Shown: positions 17,854-27,832, numbered from the stretch's first letter. The stretch is DNA of 64,000 nucleotides from Myroides albus (GCF_009711045.1 NZ_WMJX01000003.1:112238-176237), one strand, 5' to 3'. Notes: a model not told the origin generated them from the letters alone. A program made the numbers and translations.

Positions 17854-18582
17854 ATGTCAAAAGAAATAACTCCATATAAAGAATCTAACTTAGGAAAGAA
17901 ACAACAAGTAGAACAGATGTTTGATAACATCTCAGGGAACTATGATAACCTAAACCGAATGATTTCCTTAGGAACAGATCAAGGATGGAGACGTAAAGTT
18001 TTGAAGATGGTGGCGGATACGAAACCAGAAAGTATCTTAGATATTGCTACTGGTACAGGTGATTTAGCCATTTTATTATCAAAATCCGATGCAACTAAAA
18101 TTACAGGATTAGATTTATCTGCAGGAATGTTAGAAGTTGGAAGACAAAAGGTAAAAGCATTGAATCTACAAGATAGAATAGAAATGATTCAAGGAGATTC
18201 TGAAAACTTGCCCTTTGCAGATAATTCATTTGATGCAATTACAGTAGGGTTTGGTATTCGAAATTTTGAAGATTTAGAAAAAGGATTATCGGAAATACTT
18301 AGGGTTTTAAAGCCTGGAGGGATATTCGTTATTTTAGAAACTTCTGTGCCTACTAAATTTCCTTTTAAGCAAGGGTATTTCTTTTATACTCAAAATATAT
18401 TACCTTTCATGGGTAAATTATTTTCTAAAGACCAAAAAGCTTATAAATATTTATCTGATTCAGCTAAAAATTTCCCTTTTGGAGAAGCTTTAAACAATAT
18501 TTTAAGAAAAGTTGGGTTTAAAGAAGTAAAACACAATCCTCAAACAATGGGAATTGCTACAATTTATTCTTCTTCAAAATAA
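17854..18582 (+). CDS. menG: Demethylmenaquinone methyltransferase (UbiE/MenG)
   Basis: Last step of menaquinone synthesis: methylation of demethylmenaquinone with S-adenosylmethionine. The protein has 242 residues. SAM-binding motif I is [12 protein letters not shown], preceded by the family block [22 protein letters not shown]. The downstream [19 protein letters not shown] and [15 protein letters not shown] are typical. Because Bacteroidota make menaquinone rather than ubiquinone, menG is the fitting name. The stop codon is one base from the porT start, so the two genes are co-transcribed, a link also known in other flavobacteria. Confidence 0.95.
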   Translation: MSKEITPYKESNLGKKQQVEQMFDNISGNYDNLNRMISLGTDQGWRRKVLKMVADTKPESILDIATGTGDLAILLSKSDATKITGLDLSAGMLEVGRQKVKALNLQDRIEMIQGDSENLPFADNSFDAITVGFGIRNFEDLEKGLSEILRVLKPGGIFVILETSVPTKFPFKQGYFFYTQNILPFMGKLFSKDQKAYKYLSDSAKNFPFGEALNNILRKVGFKEVKHNPQTMGIATIYSSSK

Positions 18583-18583
18583 T

Positions 18584-19381
18584 ATGAGAAAAATACTTAT
18601 AATAATCTTCTTTATATTGGGAACTACTTCTGGATTCTCCCAATGGATATTTGGTAGAAACCCAATCTTAAACAAACAAGAATGGGATCAACAACGTGTA
18701 CACTGGGGTTACTACCTTGGGTTTAATAGTATGAACTACCAAATAAGTTATACGGAAGATTACTATAAGCAAATGCAAGATCTCAGAGAGAAATATCCTC
18801 ATGACTATACTGAAATACAAGTAAATTCTTCTACGGGATTTAATGTTGGTTTGGTTGGTAACTTGCGAATCATGGAATACTTAGATTTAAGGTTTGAACC
18901 AGGACTCTTTTATTCCAAAAGAGAACTGACCTATCCGAAAGCTCTTATATACAATTATTACAAAGAGCAACACGATAATGCAAATCCAACGCCTAACGAA
19001 ATAAAAAATTCTTCTTTTAAAGAAGTTAATTCAACTTATATACATTTTCCGTTACTTTTAAAGTTCTCCGCTTTGAGAACTGGAAATATTAGACCTTACA
19101 TTATAGGTGGTGTTTCCTTAGATTTAGATTTAAGCAGTAATTCCAGCTCAACTAAAGATAATTACGAAGGTATTTGGAGAATGAAAAAGTGGACAGCGAA
19201 TTACGAAATTGGAGCGGGAATCGATATTTATTTTCAATATTTCAAATTTACTCCAGCGATAAAAGGAGTGTTTGGATTACAAGATGAATTAATAAGAGAT
19301 TATTCGGCGGATAGTCCTTGGACAGGAGGAATAAAATCAATGAAAAAAAGAGGGATATTCATCTCCTTTACCTTCCACTAA
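18584..19381 (+). CDS. porT: Type IX secretion system protein PorT (SprT)
   Basis: A 265-residue outer-membrane beta-barrel protein of the PorT family, needed for the type IX secretion system that exports gliding adhesins and proteases in Bacteroidota. The signal peptide (MRKILIIIFFILGTTSGFSQ) is followed by alternating strands with aromatic residues (YYLGFNSMNYQISY, LRFEPGLFYSKREL) and ends FISFTFH with a terminal aromatic. The ATG at 18584 is used; the in-frame TTG upstream lies inside menG. The menG-porT adjacency supports the call. A shared terminator with the next, converging gene follows. Confidence 0.88.
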   Translation: MRKILIIIFFILGTTSGFSQWIFGRNPILNKQEWDQQRVHWGYYLGFNSMNYQISYTEDYYKQMQDLREKYPHDYTEIQVNSSTGFNVGLVGNLRIMEYLDLRFEPGLFYSKRELTYPKALIYNYYKEQHDNANPTPNEIKNSSFKEVNSTYIHFPLLLKFSALRTGNIRPYIIGGVSLDLDLSSNSSSTKDNYEGIWRMKKWTANYEIGAGIDIYFQYFKFTPAIKGVFGLQDELIRDYSADSPWTGGIKSMKKRGIFISFTFH

Positions 19382-19404
19382 GAGATATATTTTTAAAGCA
19401 TAAA

Positions 19405-19442
19405 AAATGCCCCAAAAAGTGAGATACTTTTTGGGGCATTTC
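19405..19442. terminator. Bidirectional terminator between porT and the rRNA methylase gene
   Basis: AATGCCCCAAAAAGT and ACTTTTTGGGGCATT are 15-bp perfect arms around GAGAT (19406-19440). The flanks are A-rich on the left and T-rich on the right, so it serves both converging genes. Confidence 0.88.
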
Positions 19443-19484
19443 TATATCCATTGAAAGATAACTTTTTGTTTTTATATTTAACTC

Positions 19485-20222
19485 TTAAATAGTCGTCCTT
19501 TTAAACTCACTCAAAATAATAGATGCTGCCGTAGCTACATTTAGACTTTCGGTCAACTGTAGGTTTCCAAACCTTGGTATACTCATACGCTGAGTAACGA
19601 TTGCTTCTATTTCTGAAGAAATACCATTAGCTTCATTCCCCATTACAATAACTCCTTTTGAACCTAATTTTTCTGTATAAATATTATCCCCATCCATAAA
19701 AGTACCATATACAGGTGTATCCTCTCCTCTATCCTTTAAGAGTTGTAGCAAATCACCATAAACAATATTTACTCGCGTTATCGATCCCATTGTTGCTTGC
19801 ACTACTTTGGGGTTGTAAACATCAACTGTTTCCTGACTGCACAACAAATGTTCTATTCCGAACCAATCGCATAATCTAATGATAGTACCTAAATTGCCAG
19901 GATCTCTAATATCATCTAAGGCTAAAACTAAATGATCAAAACTTACGTTCCTCTCTTTTGCACAATGAAAAACAGCTAAACAATTAGGCGTTGTAATCAA
20001 AGCAGACATTTTCTTAATATCTTCTTTCGATACTTTAGTTTGCTTTGACTTTTCAATACCAAAATCTATGTCTTCACAATAGTACAAATGCTCGAGCGCA
20101 AAATCAGAAGACAACAATTCCTTAATCACTTTAACTCCCTCAGCAATAAAAAGCTGATGCGTTTTTCTATATTTTTTTTGATGTAAGCTTTTAATTAATT
20201 TTATTTGGTTTTTCGTAACCAT
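19485..20222 (-). CDS. TrmH/SpoU family RNA 2'-O-methyltransferase
   Basis: A 245-residue SPOUT-fold RNA methyltransferase. The N-terminal substrate-binding domain starts MVTKNQIKLIKSLHQKKYRK with FIAEGVKVIKELL. The catalytic domain shows the three motifs: DDIRDPGNLGTIIRLCDWFG, VMGNEANGIS and IPRFGNLQLTESLNVATAAS, which forms the trefoil knot that binds S-adenosylmethionine. This two-domain layout resembles RlmB-type enzymes that methylate 23S rRNA, but the exact target is not shown by sequence. The gene is divergent from tamL with only 28 bp between start codons, an arrangement common in flavobacteria. Confidence 0.88.
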   Translation of the reverse strand: MVTKNQIKLIKSLHQKKYRKTHQLFIAEGVKVIKELLSSDFALEHLYYCEDIDFGIEKSKQTKVSKEDIKKMSALITTPNCLAVFHCAKERNVSFDHLVLALDDIRDPGNLGTIIRLCDWFGIEHLLCSQETVDVYNPKVVQATMGSITRVNIVYGDLLQLLKDRGEDTPVYGTFMDGDNIYTEKLGSKGVIVMGNEANGISSEIEAIVTQRMSIPRFGNLQLTESLNVATAASIILSEFKRTTI

Positions 20223-20250
20223 AAAAAAATGTATTTTTGGACTATATTAG

Positions 20251-22833
20251 ATGAATACTACCTTGAGCAAATTTTTACCAAAAATAGCACTAATTATATT
20301 AACGAGCATAAGTTTTTTTGCATGTTCGACAACTAAGAGAGTTCCACGAGATAGAGCTCTTTTGGTTGATAATACAATTATAGAAAATACTAAAAAATCA
20401 AGTAAAGAAGAAATATACCAGCAGTTATACCAAACTCCTAATAGTACATTTCCTTTTACGGGATTTCGCTTGAGATTACACCTTTACAATCTGGCAAAAC
20501 CGAATGCAGATTCCCTATACCAGGTTTGGTTACAAGAGCACCCTAATACAGAAAAAAAGCTTACTGCTGTATTATCAAAAAAACAAGTTAACCGCCTCGG
20601 TGAGTCTTTTATTATTGCAGGTATTAATAACTTCTTGATAAAAACAGGAGAAGTACCAGCACTATACGATACTTTGAAAACCAACAAATCAGTTGAAAGA
20701 TTAAAAAACTACTATTTCAATCGAGGGTATTTCGACACAAAAGTTGAGTCGAAAATAGATACAGTTGGAGAAAAAAAAGTGAAAGCAACCTATACAGTAA
20801 CAACTGGAGAACCTTATTATATTGACAGTATTAAGACTTCAATCACTACAAAAGAATTGGAAAGTCTTTATGTTGAAAGTAAAAATAAGAGTTTGATAAA
20901 ACCTAACACCGTTTTTAATGTCAAGAATTTTGATGAGGAAAGAAAAAGAATTACAAATGACTTTAGAAATCAAGGTGCATATCACTTTCAAGAATTGAAT
21001 ATAAGATATGAAGTTGATACAATATTGGATAAAAAAAACACAGCCAATATCAATTTAATCATAGATCCTCAGACAGTAAAATCCGGTGATACACTTGTAG
21101 AAAGACCCTTTAAGCTTTACAAGATAAGTGAAGTAAACTTATTTACAGACAACAGTAGTAAGGATAAAAAATACGACTTAGACAGTTTACAATACAACAA
21201 CTTTAATATCTATAGTTCTGCTAAGCTACAATACAAGCCTAAAGCACTAACAGATGCTATCTTTATCACCAAAGGGAGTACTTTCAGTGATCAAAAGCGC
21301 ATTTTAACATCGAGATCCATAAGTAATTTAAGGATATTCAACTACCCAGTCATTGAGTATATAGAAGATCAAAGAGATACAACAGGTCAGTCATTAATCT
21401 CTAATATCTATCTAACCTCTCGAAAAAAGATGACATTTAACCCTTCGTTAGACGTAACTCATTCCAATATTCAAGATTTTGGTATAGGAGGGAGTGTTGG
21501 CGTATTGTTTCGAAATGTGTTCAAAAGAGCGGAAATCTTAGAAGTAGGTCTTAAAGGAAGTATAGGTTCTTCACGCCAAATGAACAATCCTAATAATGTA
21601 TTTTTCAATGTAACCGAGTATGGTGGAGATGTTAAATTAACCTTTCCCCGTGTTTTCTTTCCAATAAAGACCGATCGCATCATTCCCAAATCCATGTTGC
21701 CGACAACAACGATGAGTTTCGGTATATCTAAACAGAGGAACATCGGTTTAGACAAAGATAATTTTACAGGAACGATTAATTATAAATGGCTACCCTCTCA
21801 TCATAATTCCTTTAGTTTAGATTTACTAAATGCACAATATGTAAAAAACACGAATCCCAACAATTACTTTAGCGTTTACAGTTCATCTTATAGTCGCTTA
21901 AATGCTATTGCTCAAGATTACAAAATTGATGCAACGAAAACATACTATGACGAAAGTGGTGATTTGACTATTGGAGATAGTGGCGCTAATTACTTCATTT
22001 GGGATGCCTTAGATCCAAATAATCCGCTTGGTGTAAGTGAGGAAGACAAGAAAGTGATACGCAGCATTGAAGAAAGAAGAGTTCGTTTGTCTGAAAATAA
22101 CTTAATTATAGCAAGTAATTTAGTATTCACCAAAACCACGCGTACAAGCATCAATGACAATAATTTCTACACGTTAAGAACAAAAGTAGAATCTGCAGGA
22201 GCGTTGATGAACTTGATAATGAAAAATGCGAGTACCAAAGAAGGCCCTACAGGAAAGAAAACGATCATGGACGTAGAATTTTCTCAATATATCAAAACAG
22301 AAATTGACTTTGTAAAATATTGGGATTTAGGAAAACAACGTGTATTTGCAATTAAAGCTTTTGGTGGTTTAGCGGTACCCTATGGCAACTCAAACTCAAT
22401 TCCATTTACGAGAAGTTACTATTCAGGGGGATCAAATGACAACAGAGGTTGGCAATCTTATCGTTTAGGTCCAGGTAAAAGTGGAGGAATAAACGACTTC
22501 AATGAAGCAAATATGAAGCTTTTCTTCAGTTCTGAATATCGTTTTAATATAGGAGGAAAATGGTATGGAGCCTTATTTATAGATGCCTCAAATATTTGGA
22601 ATGTATTTGACGATGTGGAAGATGAGAACTATACCTTCAATGGTATTTCCTCTTTAAGAGATTTTGCTGTTGCTTCGGGATTTGGAATTCGCTATGATTT
22701 TAGTTTCTTTGTATTCAGATTAGATATGGGATTCAAAACATTTAATCCAACAATCGATTCAAATAGAAAATGGTTTAAGGAATTTAACTTTAGAGAATCG
22801 GTATTAAATGTTGGAATCAATTATCCATTTTAA
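20251..22833 (+). CDS. tamL: BamA/TamA family outer-membrane lipoprotein TamL
   Basis: An 860-residue Omp85-family protein. Unlike E. coli TamA it starts as a lipoprotein (SISFFACSTTKRVPRD; lipobox Cys about residue 25), the mark of TamL, the Bacteroidota TamA homologue that works with TamB in outer-membrane biogenesis. POTRA-like repeats fill about residues 100-390 (TYTVTTGEPYYIDSI, YKISEVNLFTD). The C-terminal 16-strand barrel includes the lid-loop region RSYYSGGSNDNRGWQSYRLG with the conserved Arg-Gly-Trp. It is divergent from the methylase gene; its -7 box TATTTTTGG lies at 20232-20240. No TamB gene is adjacent. Confidence 0.88.
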   Translation: MNTTLSKFLPKIALIILTSISFFACSTTKRVPRDRALLVDNTIIENTKKSSKEEIYQQLYQTPNSTFPFTGFRLRLHLYNLAKPNADSLYQVWLQEHPNTEKKLTAVLSKKQVNRLGESFIIAGINNFLIKTGEVPALYDTLKTNKSVERLKNYYFNRGYFDTKVESKIDTVGEKKVKATYTVTTGEPYYIDSIKTSITTKELESLYVESKNKSLIKPNTVFNVKNFDEERKRITNDFRNQGAYHFQELNIRYEVDTILDKKNTANINLIIDPQTVKSGDTLVERPFKLYKISEVNLFTDNSSKDKKYDLDSLQYNNFNIYSSAKLQYKPKALTDAIFITKGSTFSDQKRILTSRSISNLRIFNYPVIEYIEDQRDTTGQSLISNIYLTSRKKMTFNPSLDVTHSNIQDFGIGGSVGVLFRNVFKRAEILEVGLKGSIGSSRQMNNPNNVFFNVTEYGGDVKLTFPRVFFPIKTDRIIPKSMLPTTTMSFGISKQRNIGLDKDNFTGTINYKWLPSHHNSFSLDLLNAQYVKNTNPNNYFSVYSSSYSRLNAIAQDYKIDATKTYYDESGDLTIGDSGANYFIWDALDPNNPLGVSEEDKKVIRSIEERRVRLSENNLIIASNLVFTKTTRTSINDNNFYTLRTKVESAGALMNLIMKNASTKEGPTGKKTIMDVEFSQYIKTEIDFVKYWDLGKQRVFAIKAFGGLAVPYGNSNSIPFTRSYYSGGSNDNRGWQSYRLGPGKSGGINDFNEANMKLFFSSEYRFNIGGKWYGALFIDASNIWNVFDDVEDENYTFNGISSLRDFAVASGFGIRYDFSFFVFRLDMGFKTFNPTIDSNRKWFKEFNFRESVLNVGINYPF

Positions 22834-22848
22834 TCCAATAATAATTAG

Positions 22849-22857
22849 TATTTTTGT
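22849..22857 (+). promoter_or_regulatory. -7 box of fbaA
   Basis: TATTTTTGT fits TANNTTTG and lies 23 bases before the fbaA ATG. No -33 TTG at 17-23 bp was found. Confidence 0.55.
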
Positions 22858-22880
22858 AGAAACTTTTAACACAACGGCAC

Positions 22881-23948
22881 ATGGGACATAATATTAAACC
22901 AGGAGTAGCATTTGGGGAGCAAGTGCAAGAAATCTTTAAATACGCAAAAGAAAAAGGATTTGCTTTACCAGCAGTAAACGTAACTAGTTCAAGTACTATT
23001 AATGCTGTATTAGAAACTGCTGCTAAATTAAATTCACCTGTAATTGTTCAGTTTTCTAATGGAGGTGCGGCTTTTATGGCTGGAAAAGGTTTGTCAAATG
23101 ACAACCAAAAAGCAGCAATATTAGGAGCAATCGCAGGAGCAAAATTAGTTCACACTTTAGCTGAAGCTTACGGTGTTCCGGTAATATTACATACGGACCA
23201 CTGTGCAAAAAAATTATTACCTTGGATAGATGGCTTATTAGATGCAGGTGAAGAACATATGAAACAATTTGGTAAACCATTGTTCAGCTCTCACATGATT
23301 GACCTATCTGAAGAATCGTTAGAAGAAAATATGACAATTTCTAAAAAATACCTTGAGCGCATGAGCAAATTAGGTATGACGTTAGAAATTGAATTAGGTA
23401 TTACAGGAGGTGAAGAAGACGGAGTAGATAACTCAGGTGTAGATTCTTCTAAATTGTATACACAACCTGAAGAAGTTGCCTATGCTTATGAAGAGCTATC
23501 AAAAGTAAATCACCGCTTTACTATTGCAGCATCTTTTGGTAACGTACACGGTGTATACAAACCAGGAAACGTAAAACTAACTCCAATTATCTTAAAAAAC
23601 TCTCAAGAATATGTATCTAAAAAATTCAATTTAGGACATAATGCTGTGGATTTTGTATTCCATGGTGGTTCTGGTTCTTCAGTTGAAGAAATCAGAGAGG
23701 CTATAGGATATGGAGTAATCAAAATGAATATAGATACTGATACTCAATTCGCTTATACTGAAGGTATCAGAGACTATATGACAGGAAAAATAGACTATTT
23801 AAAAACTCAAATAGGTAACCCAGAAGGATCAGATGTTCCTAATAAAAAGTACTACGATCCACGTGTATGGGTTAGACAAGGAGAATTAACTTTAATCGCT
23901 CGCTTAGAAAAAGCTTTTGAAGATTTAAACAACGTAAATACGTTATAA
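22881..23948 (+). CDS. fbaA: Class II fructose-bisphosphate aldolase
   Basis: Zinc-dependent enzyme of glycolysis and gluconeogenesis that splits fructose 1,6-bisphosphate into dihydroxyacetone phosphate and glyceraldehyde 3-phosphate. The protein has 355 residues, the length of the class IIA FbaA type. Visible zinc and active-site segments are LHTDHCAKKLLPWIDGLLDAGE, FGNVHGVYKPGNV and VFHGGSGSSVEEI, and the INIDTDTQF-like segment appears as MNIDTDTQFAYTEGI. It is followed 44 bp later by accD with no terminator between, so the two are probably co-transcribed. Confidence 0.96.
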   Translation: MGHNIKPGVAFGEQVQEIFKYAKEKGFALPAVNVTSSSTINAVLETAAKLNSPVIVQFSNGGAAFMAGKGLSNDNQKAAILGAIAGAKLVHTLAEAYGVPVILHTDHCAKKLLPWIDGLLDAGEEHMKQFGKPLFSSHMIDLSEESLEENMTISKKYLERMSKLGMTLEIELGITGGEEDGVDNSGVDSSKLYTQPEEVAYAYEELSKVNHRFTIAASFGNVHGVYKPGNVKLTPIILKNSQEYVSKKFNLGHNAVDFVFHGGSGSSVEEIREAIGYGVIKMNIDTDTQFAYTEGIRDYMTGKIDYLKTQIGNPEGSDVPNKKYYDPRVWVRQGELTLIARLEKAFEDLNNVNTL

Positions 23949-23992
23949 TCTCTCCTTGCTTTCGAACTTAATATAAACAAAACAAACATTTT

Positions 23993-24847
23993 ATGGCTTG
24001 GTTTAAAAGGAAAGAAAAAGGAATTCAGACTCCAACAGAAAACAAAAAAGATATTCCAAAAGGACTTTGGTACAAATCTCCTACAGGAAAAATAATTGAT
24101 TCTGACGAACTTGCAGTTAACTTATGGGTGAGCCCTGAAGATGGATACCACGTTCGTATTGGTAGTAAAGAATATTTCGAAATTCTTTTTGACAACAACG
24201 ACTACAAAGAAATAGCCAAAAGCCTTTCTTCAAAAGATATTTTAAAATTTGAAGACACAAAAAAATATGTAGATCGTTTAAAAGAAGCAATGAATAAAAC
24301 ACAGCTTAAAGATGCTGTTAGAGTTGCTGTCGGAGAATCAAAAGGAGAAAAATTAGTAGTTGCAGCAATGGATTTTGCTTTTATTGGAGGTTCTATGGGA
24401 TCTGTAGTAGGAGAAAAAATAGCCAGAGGTATAGACTACTCATTAAAACACAATATTCCATTTTTAATGATTTCAAAATCAGGTGGAGCTCGTATGATGG
24501 AGGCTGGTTTTTCACTAATGCAAATGGCTAAAACATCAGCTAAACTTGCAAAATTAAGTGATGCAAAAATCCCTTATATATCATTGTGTACTGACCCTAC
24601 TACAGGAGGAATATCAGCTTCTTTTGCTATGTTAGGTGATATCAACATTGCTGAACCAGGTGCATTAATTGGTTTTGCTGGTCCTCGTATCGTAAAAGAT
24701 ACTACAGGAAAGGATTTACCTGAAGGATTTCAAACTTCGGAATTCTTGTTAGAGCACGGTTTCTTAGATTTTATAGTTCACCGTCGAGATTTAAAGAAAA
24801 ATGTAAATCTATATTTAGATCTGATACTAAATAGATCTGTGAGATAA
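23993..24847 (+). CDS. accD: Acetyl-CoA carboxylase carboxyltransferase subunit beta, without zinc ribbon cysteines
   Basis: Beta half of the carboxyltransferase that makes malonyl-CoA, the first committed step of fatty-acid synthesis. The protein has 284 residues. The carboxyltransferase core is well kept: [56 protein letters not shown] and [18 protein letters not shown]. The N-terminal region aligns with the zinc ribbon of E. coli AccD, but the two CxxC pairs are replaced (KSPTG and VSPEDG). The ribbon fold may survive without metal. The alpha subunit gene is not in the window. Confidence 0.95.
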   Translation: MAWFKRKEKGIQTPTENKKDIPKGLWYKSPTGKIIDSDELAVNLWVSPEDGYHVRIGSKEYFEILFDNNDYKEIAKSLSSKDILKFEDTKKYVDRLKEAMNKTQLKDAVRVAVGESKGEKLVVAAMDFAFIGGSMGSVVGEKIARGIDYSLKHNIPFLMISKSGGARMMEAGFSLMQMAKTSAKLAKLSDAKIPYISLCTDPTTGGISASFAMLGDINIAEPGALIGFAGPRIVKDTTGKDLPEGFQTSEFLLEHGFLDFIVHRRDLKKNVNLYLDLILNRSVR

Positions 24848-24884
24848 AAAAAAGCATCCATATAATATGGATGCTTTTTTTTTA
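24845..24884. terminator. Bidirectional terminator between accD and the permease gene
   Basis: AAAAAAGCATCCATA and TATGGATGCTTTTTT pair across ATATA-rich centre bases; A-runs precede and T-runs follow, so it serves both converging genes. It overlaps the stop codons on both sides. Confidence 0.9.
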
Positions 24885-26132
24885 CATTCCTGTTCTTATC
24901 GCTTCCACTGGATCTAACCTTGCAGCTGATCGAGCTGGTAAATACCCAGACAAAATACCTATCAAACCAGATAGGGATAATCCTATAGCTATGTTTGCAA
25001 TACTAAGTGTTAGTACAAAGCTTGAAAAAGTAGTAACTAACAAGGCGATAATCCAAACCAAAAGTAGCCCGATAACTCCGCCTATTAATGCTAAAATAAC
25101 GGCTTCAAATAAAAATTGTAATAAAATAGTTTTCTTCTTTGCTCCTATTGCTTTTTGTACTCCTATCAAATGCGTTCTCTCCTTCACAGAAACGAACATA
25201 ATATTTGCAATACCAAAACCTCCAACTAAGAGTGAAAACCCACTAATAATCCACCCTACGACATTCATTCGCCCAATTATAGTATCGATAAAGTCAAGCA
25301 TTCCCCCAAATACATTAACAAAGAAATTATCTTCCTCCCCAGCTTTCATTCCTCTAAACAATCGCAACTTAGAACGTATCTCGTCTTCAAACTCCTTAAT
25401 CTCAACGCCTTTAAATGGTTTTAGTACGACCACAGGTGTAAAAGTTGAAACATTGTCTCCATACAATAAACGAACAACATTCACAGGAATATAAGCCCTA
25501 TCGTCTAAACTCGAACCAAAAGTACTGGCTCCCTGTTTATCAATTGTTCCAATAACCCGAAAATTACGGCTATACAAGCGAATCGTTTTACCAATAGGAT
25601 CAAGATCACCAAATAGTGTCTTAGCTACTTCTGCACCTAAAACCACCACGTAAGCTCCATTTGTAGCCTCTGATTCATTGAAAAACCTACCATTAGATAT
25701 TTTTACATTATCCAGAAACTGCAAATCACTACCTCCAATCTGCATACTTACGTCATTGGCGTAATTAGCACCGTACTTAAGCATCTCACTTTTAGTAAAA
25801 ATATTATAAGAAATATACTCTACCCCCTGCACATTACGCTTTAAAAAATCAAACTCCTCGTACTTCATTTTAGGGTATTGATCTATTTTCCACCTCGGAA
25901 TATCTACAGGGCCAAAAGAATGATTAAAAACATAAATCATGTTCAAATCAAAACCACTCAATTCTTTCTTAATATTTTTGTCAAGGGAATCTACAGCAGC
26001 AAGTACAGCAATTATAGAAAAAATACCAACTGTGACTCCTAAAAGAGACAATACGGTTCTTAGCTTATTGGTTTTCAAAGCATTCACTGCAAATTGAAAA
26101 CTACTCATTAGAAGTCTAAAATATAGAATCAT
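24882..26132 (-). CDS. ABC transporter permease, MacB/FtsX type
   Basis: A 416-residue inner-membrane protein. One membrane segment near residues 20-47 (LRTVLSLLGVTVGIFSIIAV) is followed by a large periplasmic MacB-type domain (about 50-280) and three C-terminal membrane segments of the FtsX family (GWIISGFSLLVGGFGIANIM, ALIGGVIGLLLVWIIALLV, IGLSLSGLIGILSGYLPA), ending in the typical ARSAARLDPVEAIRTGM. Such permeases form tripartite mechanotransmission exporters with an ATPase and a periplasmic adaptor. Neither partner is adjacent, so the substrate is unknown. Confidence 0.9.
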   Translation of the reverse strand: MILYFRLLMSSFQFAVNALKTNKLRTVLSLLGVTVGIFSIIAVLAAVDSLDKNIKKELSGFDLNMIYVFNHSFGPVDIPRWKIDQYPKMKYEEFDFLKRNVQGVEYISYNIFTKSEMLKYGANYANDVSMQIGGSDLQFLDNVKISNGRFFNESEATNGAYVVVLGAEVAKTLFGDLDPIGKTIRLYSRNFRVIGTIDKQGASTFGSSLDDRAYIPVNVVRLLYGDNVSTFTPVVVLKPFKGVEIKEFEDEIRSKLRLFRGMKAGEEDNFFVNVFGGMLDFIDTIIGRMNVVGWIISGFSLLVGGFGIANIMFVSVKERTHLIGVQKAIGAKKKTILLQFLFEAVILALIGGVIGLLLVWIIALLVTTFSSFVLTLSIANIAIGLSLSGLIGILSGYLPARSAARLDPVEAIRTGM

Positions 26133-26260
26133 GTTGGTTTTTATATACTACAAAAGTAAAGATGTAACAGCATTTATACTCTAAAGATAAAAAATAAAAA
26201 AAAACTTCTCAAATAATAGAAAACTTCAATTATATACTTTAGAATTATCATTACAATACT

Positions 26261-26269
26261 TACTTTTGC
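26261..26269 (+). promoter_or_regulatory. -7 box of purH
   Basis: TACTTTTGC fits TANNTTTG and lies 22 bases before the purH ATG. I saw no TTG at the expected upstream distance. Confidence 0.55.
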
Positions 26270-26291
26270 CGTTCATTAATAACACACAACA

Positions 26292-27818
26292 ATGAACACA
26301 ACTAAAAAAATCAATTCAGCACTAATTTCTGTGTTTGATAAAAATGGTCTTGAACCTATTGTAAGAGAATTACATAAAAACAACGTAGTAATTTACTCTA
26401 CTGGGGGAACTGAAACTTTTATCAAAGACTTAGGAATACCAGTAGTAGCAGTAGAAGACATCACTTCGTTTCCTTCAATCTTAGGAGGTCGAGTAAAAAC
26501 TTTACACCCAAAAATATTTGGAGGGATCTTAAATAGACAAGATCACGAAGGAGACGTTGCTCAGATGAAAGAATTTGATATTCCTCAAATTGATCTTGTA
26601 ATTGTTGATTTATATCCTTTCGAAAAAACTGTTGCATCGGGTGCAAACGAAGCCGATATTATTGAAAAAATAGATATTGGAGGTATTTCGCTAATTAGAG
26701 CTGCTGCAAAAAACTTTAAAGACACTGTTATTGTTGCCTCAGTTAATGAGTACAATATCTTTTTGAATATGATCCAAGAAAATAATGGACAAACTTCTTT
26801 AGAGCAAAGAAGATATCTTGCAACTAAAGCATTTCACACCTCATCTCACTATGATAGTGCTATCTTTAACTATTTTAATGAGCAAGAATCTACATTAAAA
26901 ATAAGTGTAGATAATGGAATAGAGCTGAGATATGGTGAAAATCCTCATCAAAAAGGACAGTTCTTCGGAGACTTCGATTCCCTATTCCAAAAGTTAAATG
27001 GAAAAGAACTTTCATACAACAACCTTCTCGATGTGGACGCAGCGGTTAACTTAATGAAGGAATTTCAAGGAGAGCAACCAACCTTTGCAATACTAAAACA
27101 CAACAATGCTTGTGGAGTTGCACAAAGAAACACCATGAAAGAGGCCTATATTGATGCTTTAGCTGGAGATCCAACATCAGCTTTTGGAGGTGTGCTTATT
27201 GCAAATGGAAAAATAGATAAAGAAACTGCTGAAGAAATCAATCAACTTTTCTGCGAGGTAGTAATTGCACCATCTTACGAAAATGAAGCTATAGAAATCC
27301 TTAAAGAAAAGAAAAATAGAATTATCTTAGTAATAAATGAAGTGGAGTTACCGAAAAAACAAATTCGAACTTGTTTAAATGGTATCTTAGTTCAAGATAA
27401 AGATAATGTTACTGATACTAAAGAGCATTTAACTAACGTTACTAACTCAAAGCCTTCTGAACAAGAAATAGAAGACTTGTTATTTGCTTCAAAAATCTGT
27501 AAACACACAAAGTCAAACACAATTGTTATTGCTAAAAACAAACAATTATGTGCTTCTGGTACTGGTCAAACCTCAAGAGTTGATGCATTGCGTCAAGCAA
27601 TTGAAAAAGCAAACTCTTTTAACTTTGACTTAAAAGGAGCAGTAATGGCAAGCGATGCATTCTTTCCTTTCCCTGATTGTGTAGAGATTGCAGATCACGC
27701 TGGTATTACATCTGTTATCCAACCAGGAGGCTCGATTAAAGATGAATTAAGTGTAAATTATTGTAATGAAAACAATATCGCGATGGTATTTACTGGAACG
27801 CGTCATTTTAAACATTAA
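26292..27818 (+). CDS. purH: Bifunctional AICAR formyltransferase / IMP cyclohydrolase
   Basis: Carries out the last two steps of IMP synthesis. The protein has 508 residues with the N-terminal MGS-like cyclohydrolase domain (SALISVFDKNGLEPIVREL, IYSTGGTETFIKDLGIPV, GGRVKTLHPKIFGGIL) and the C-terminal transformylase domain with RYGENPHQKGQFF, ILKHNNACGVAQR and DAFFPFPDCVEIADHAGIT. The formyl donor is 10-formyltetrahydrofolate. It stands 55 bp upstream of mreB, which has its own -7 box, so read-through into the rod cluster is possible but not required. Confidence 0.97.
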   Translation: MNTTKKINSALISVFDKNGLEPIVRELHKNNVVIYSTGGTETFIKDLGIPVVAVEDITSFPSILGGRVKTLHPKIFGGILNRQDHEGDVAQMKEFDIPQIDLVIVDLYPFEKTVASGANEADIIEKIDIGGISLIRAAAKNFKDTVIVASVNEYNIFLNMIQENNGQTSLEQRRYLATKAFHTSSHYDSAIFNYFNEQESTLKISVDNGIELRYGENPHQKGQFFGDFDSLFQKLNGKELSYNNLLDVDAAVNLMKEFQGEQPTFAILKHNNACGVAQRNTMKEAYIDALAGDPTSAFGGVLIANGKIDKETAEEINQLFCEVVIAPSYENEAIEILKEKKNRIILVINEVELPKKQIRTCLNGILVQDKDNVTDTKEHLTNVTNSKPSEQEIEDLLFASKICKHTKSNTIVIAKNKQLCASGTGQTSRVDALRQAIEKANSFNFDLKGAVMASDAFFPFPDCVEIADHAGITSVIQPGGSIKDELSVNYCNENNIAMVFTGTRHFKH

Positions 27819-27823
27819 TTTAT

Positions 27824-27832
27824 TACTTTTGT
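27824..27832 (+). promoter_or_regulatory. -7 box of the mre cluster
   Basis: TACTTTTGT fits TANNTTTG, six bases after the purH stop codon and 41 bases before the mreB ATG. No TTG was found in the usual window. Confidence 0.5.
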
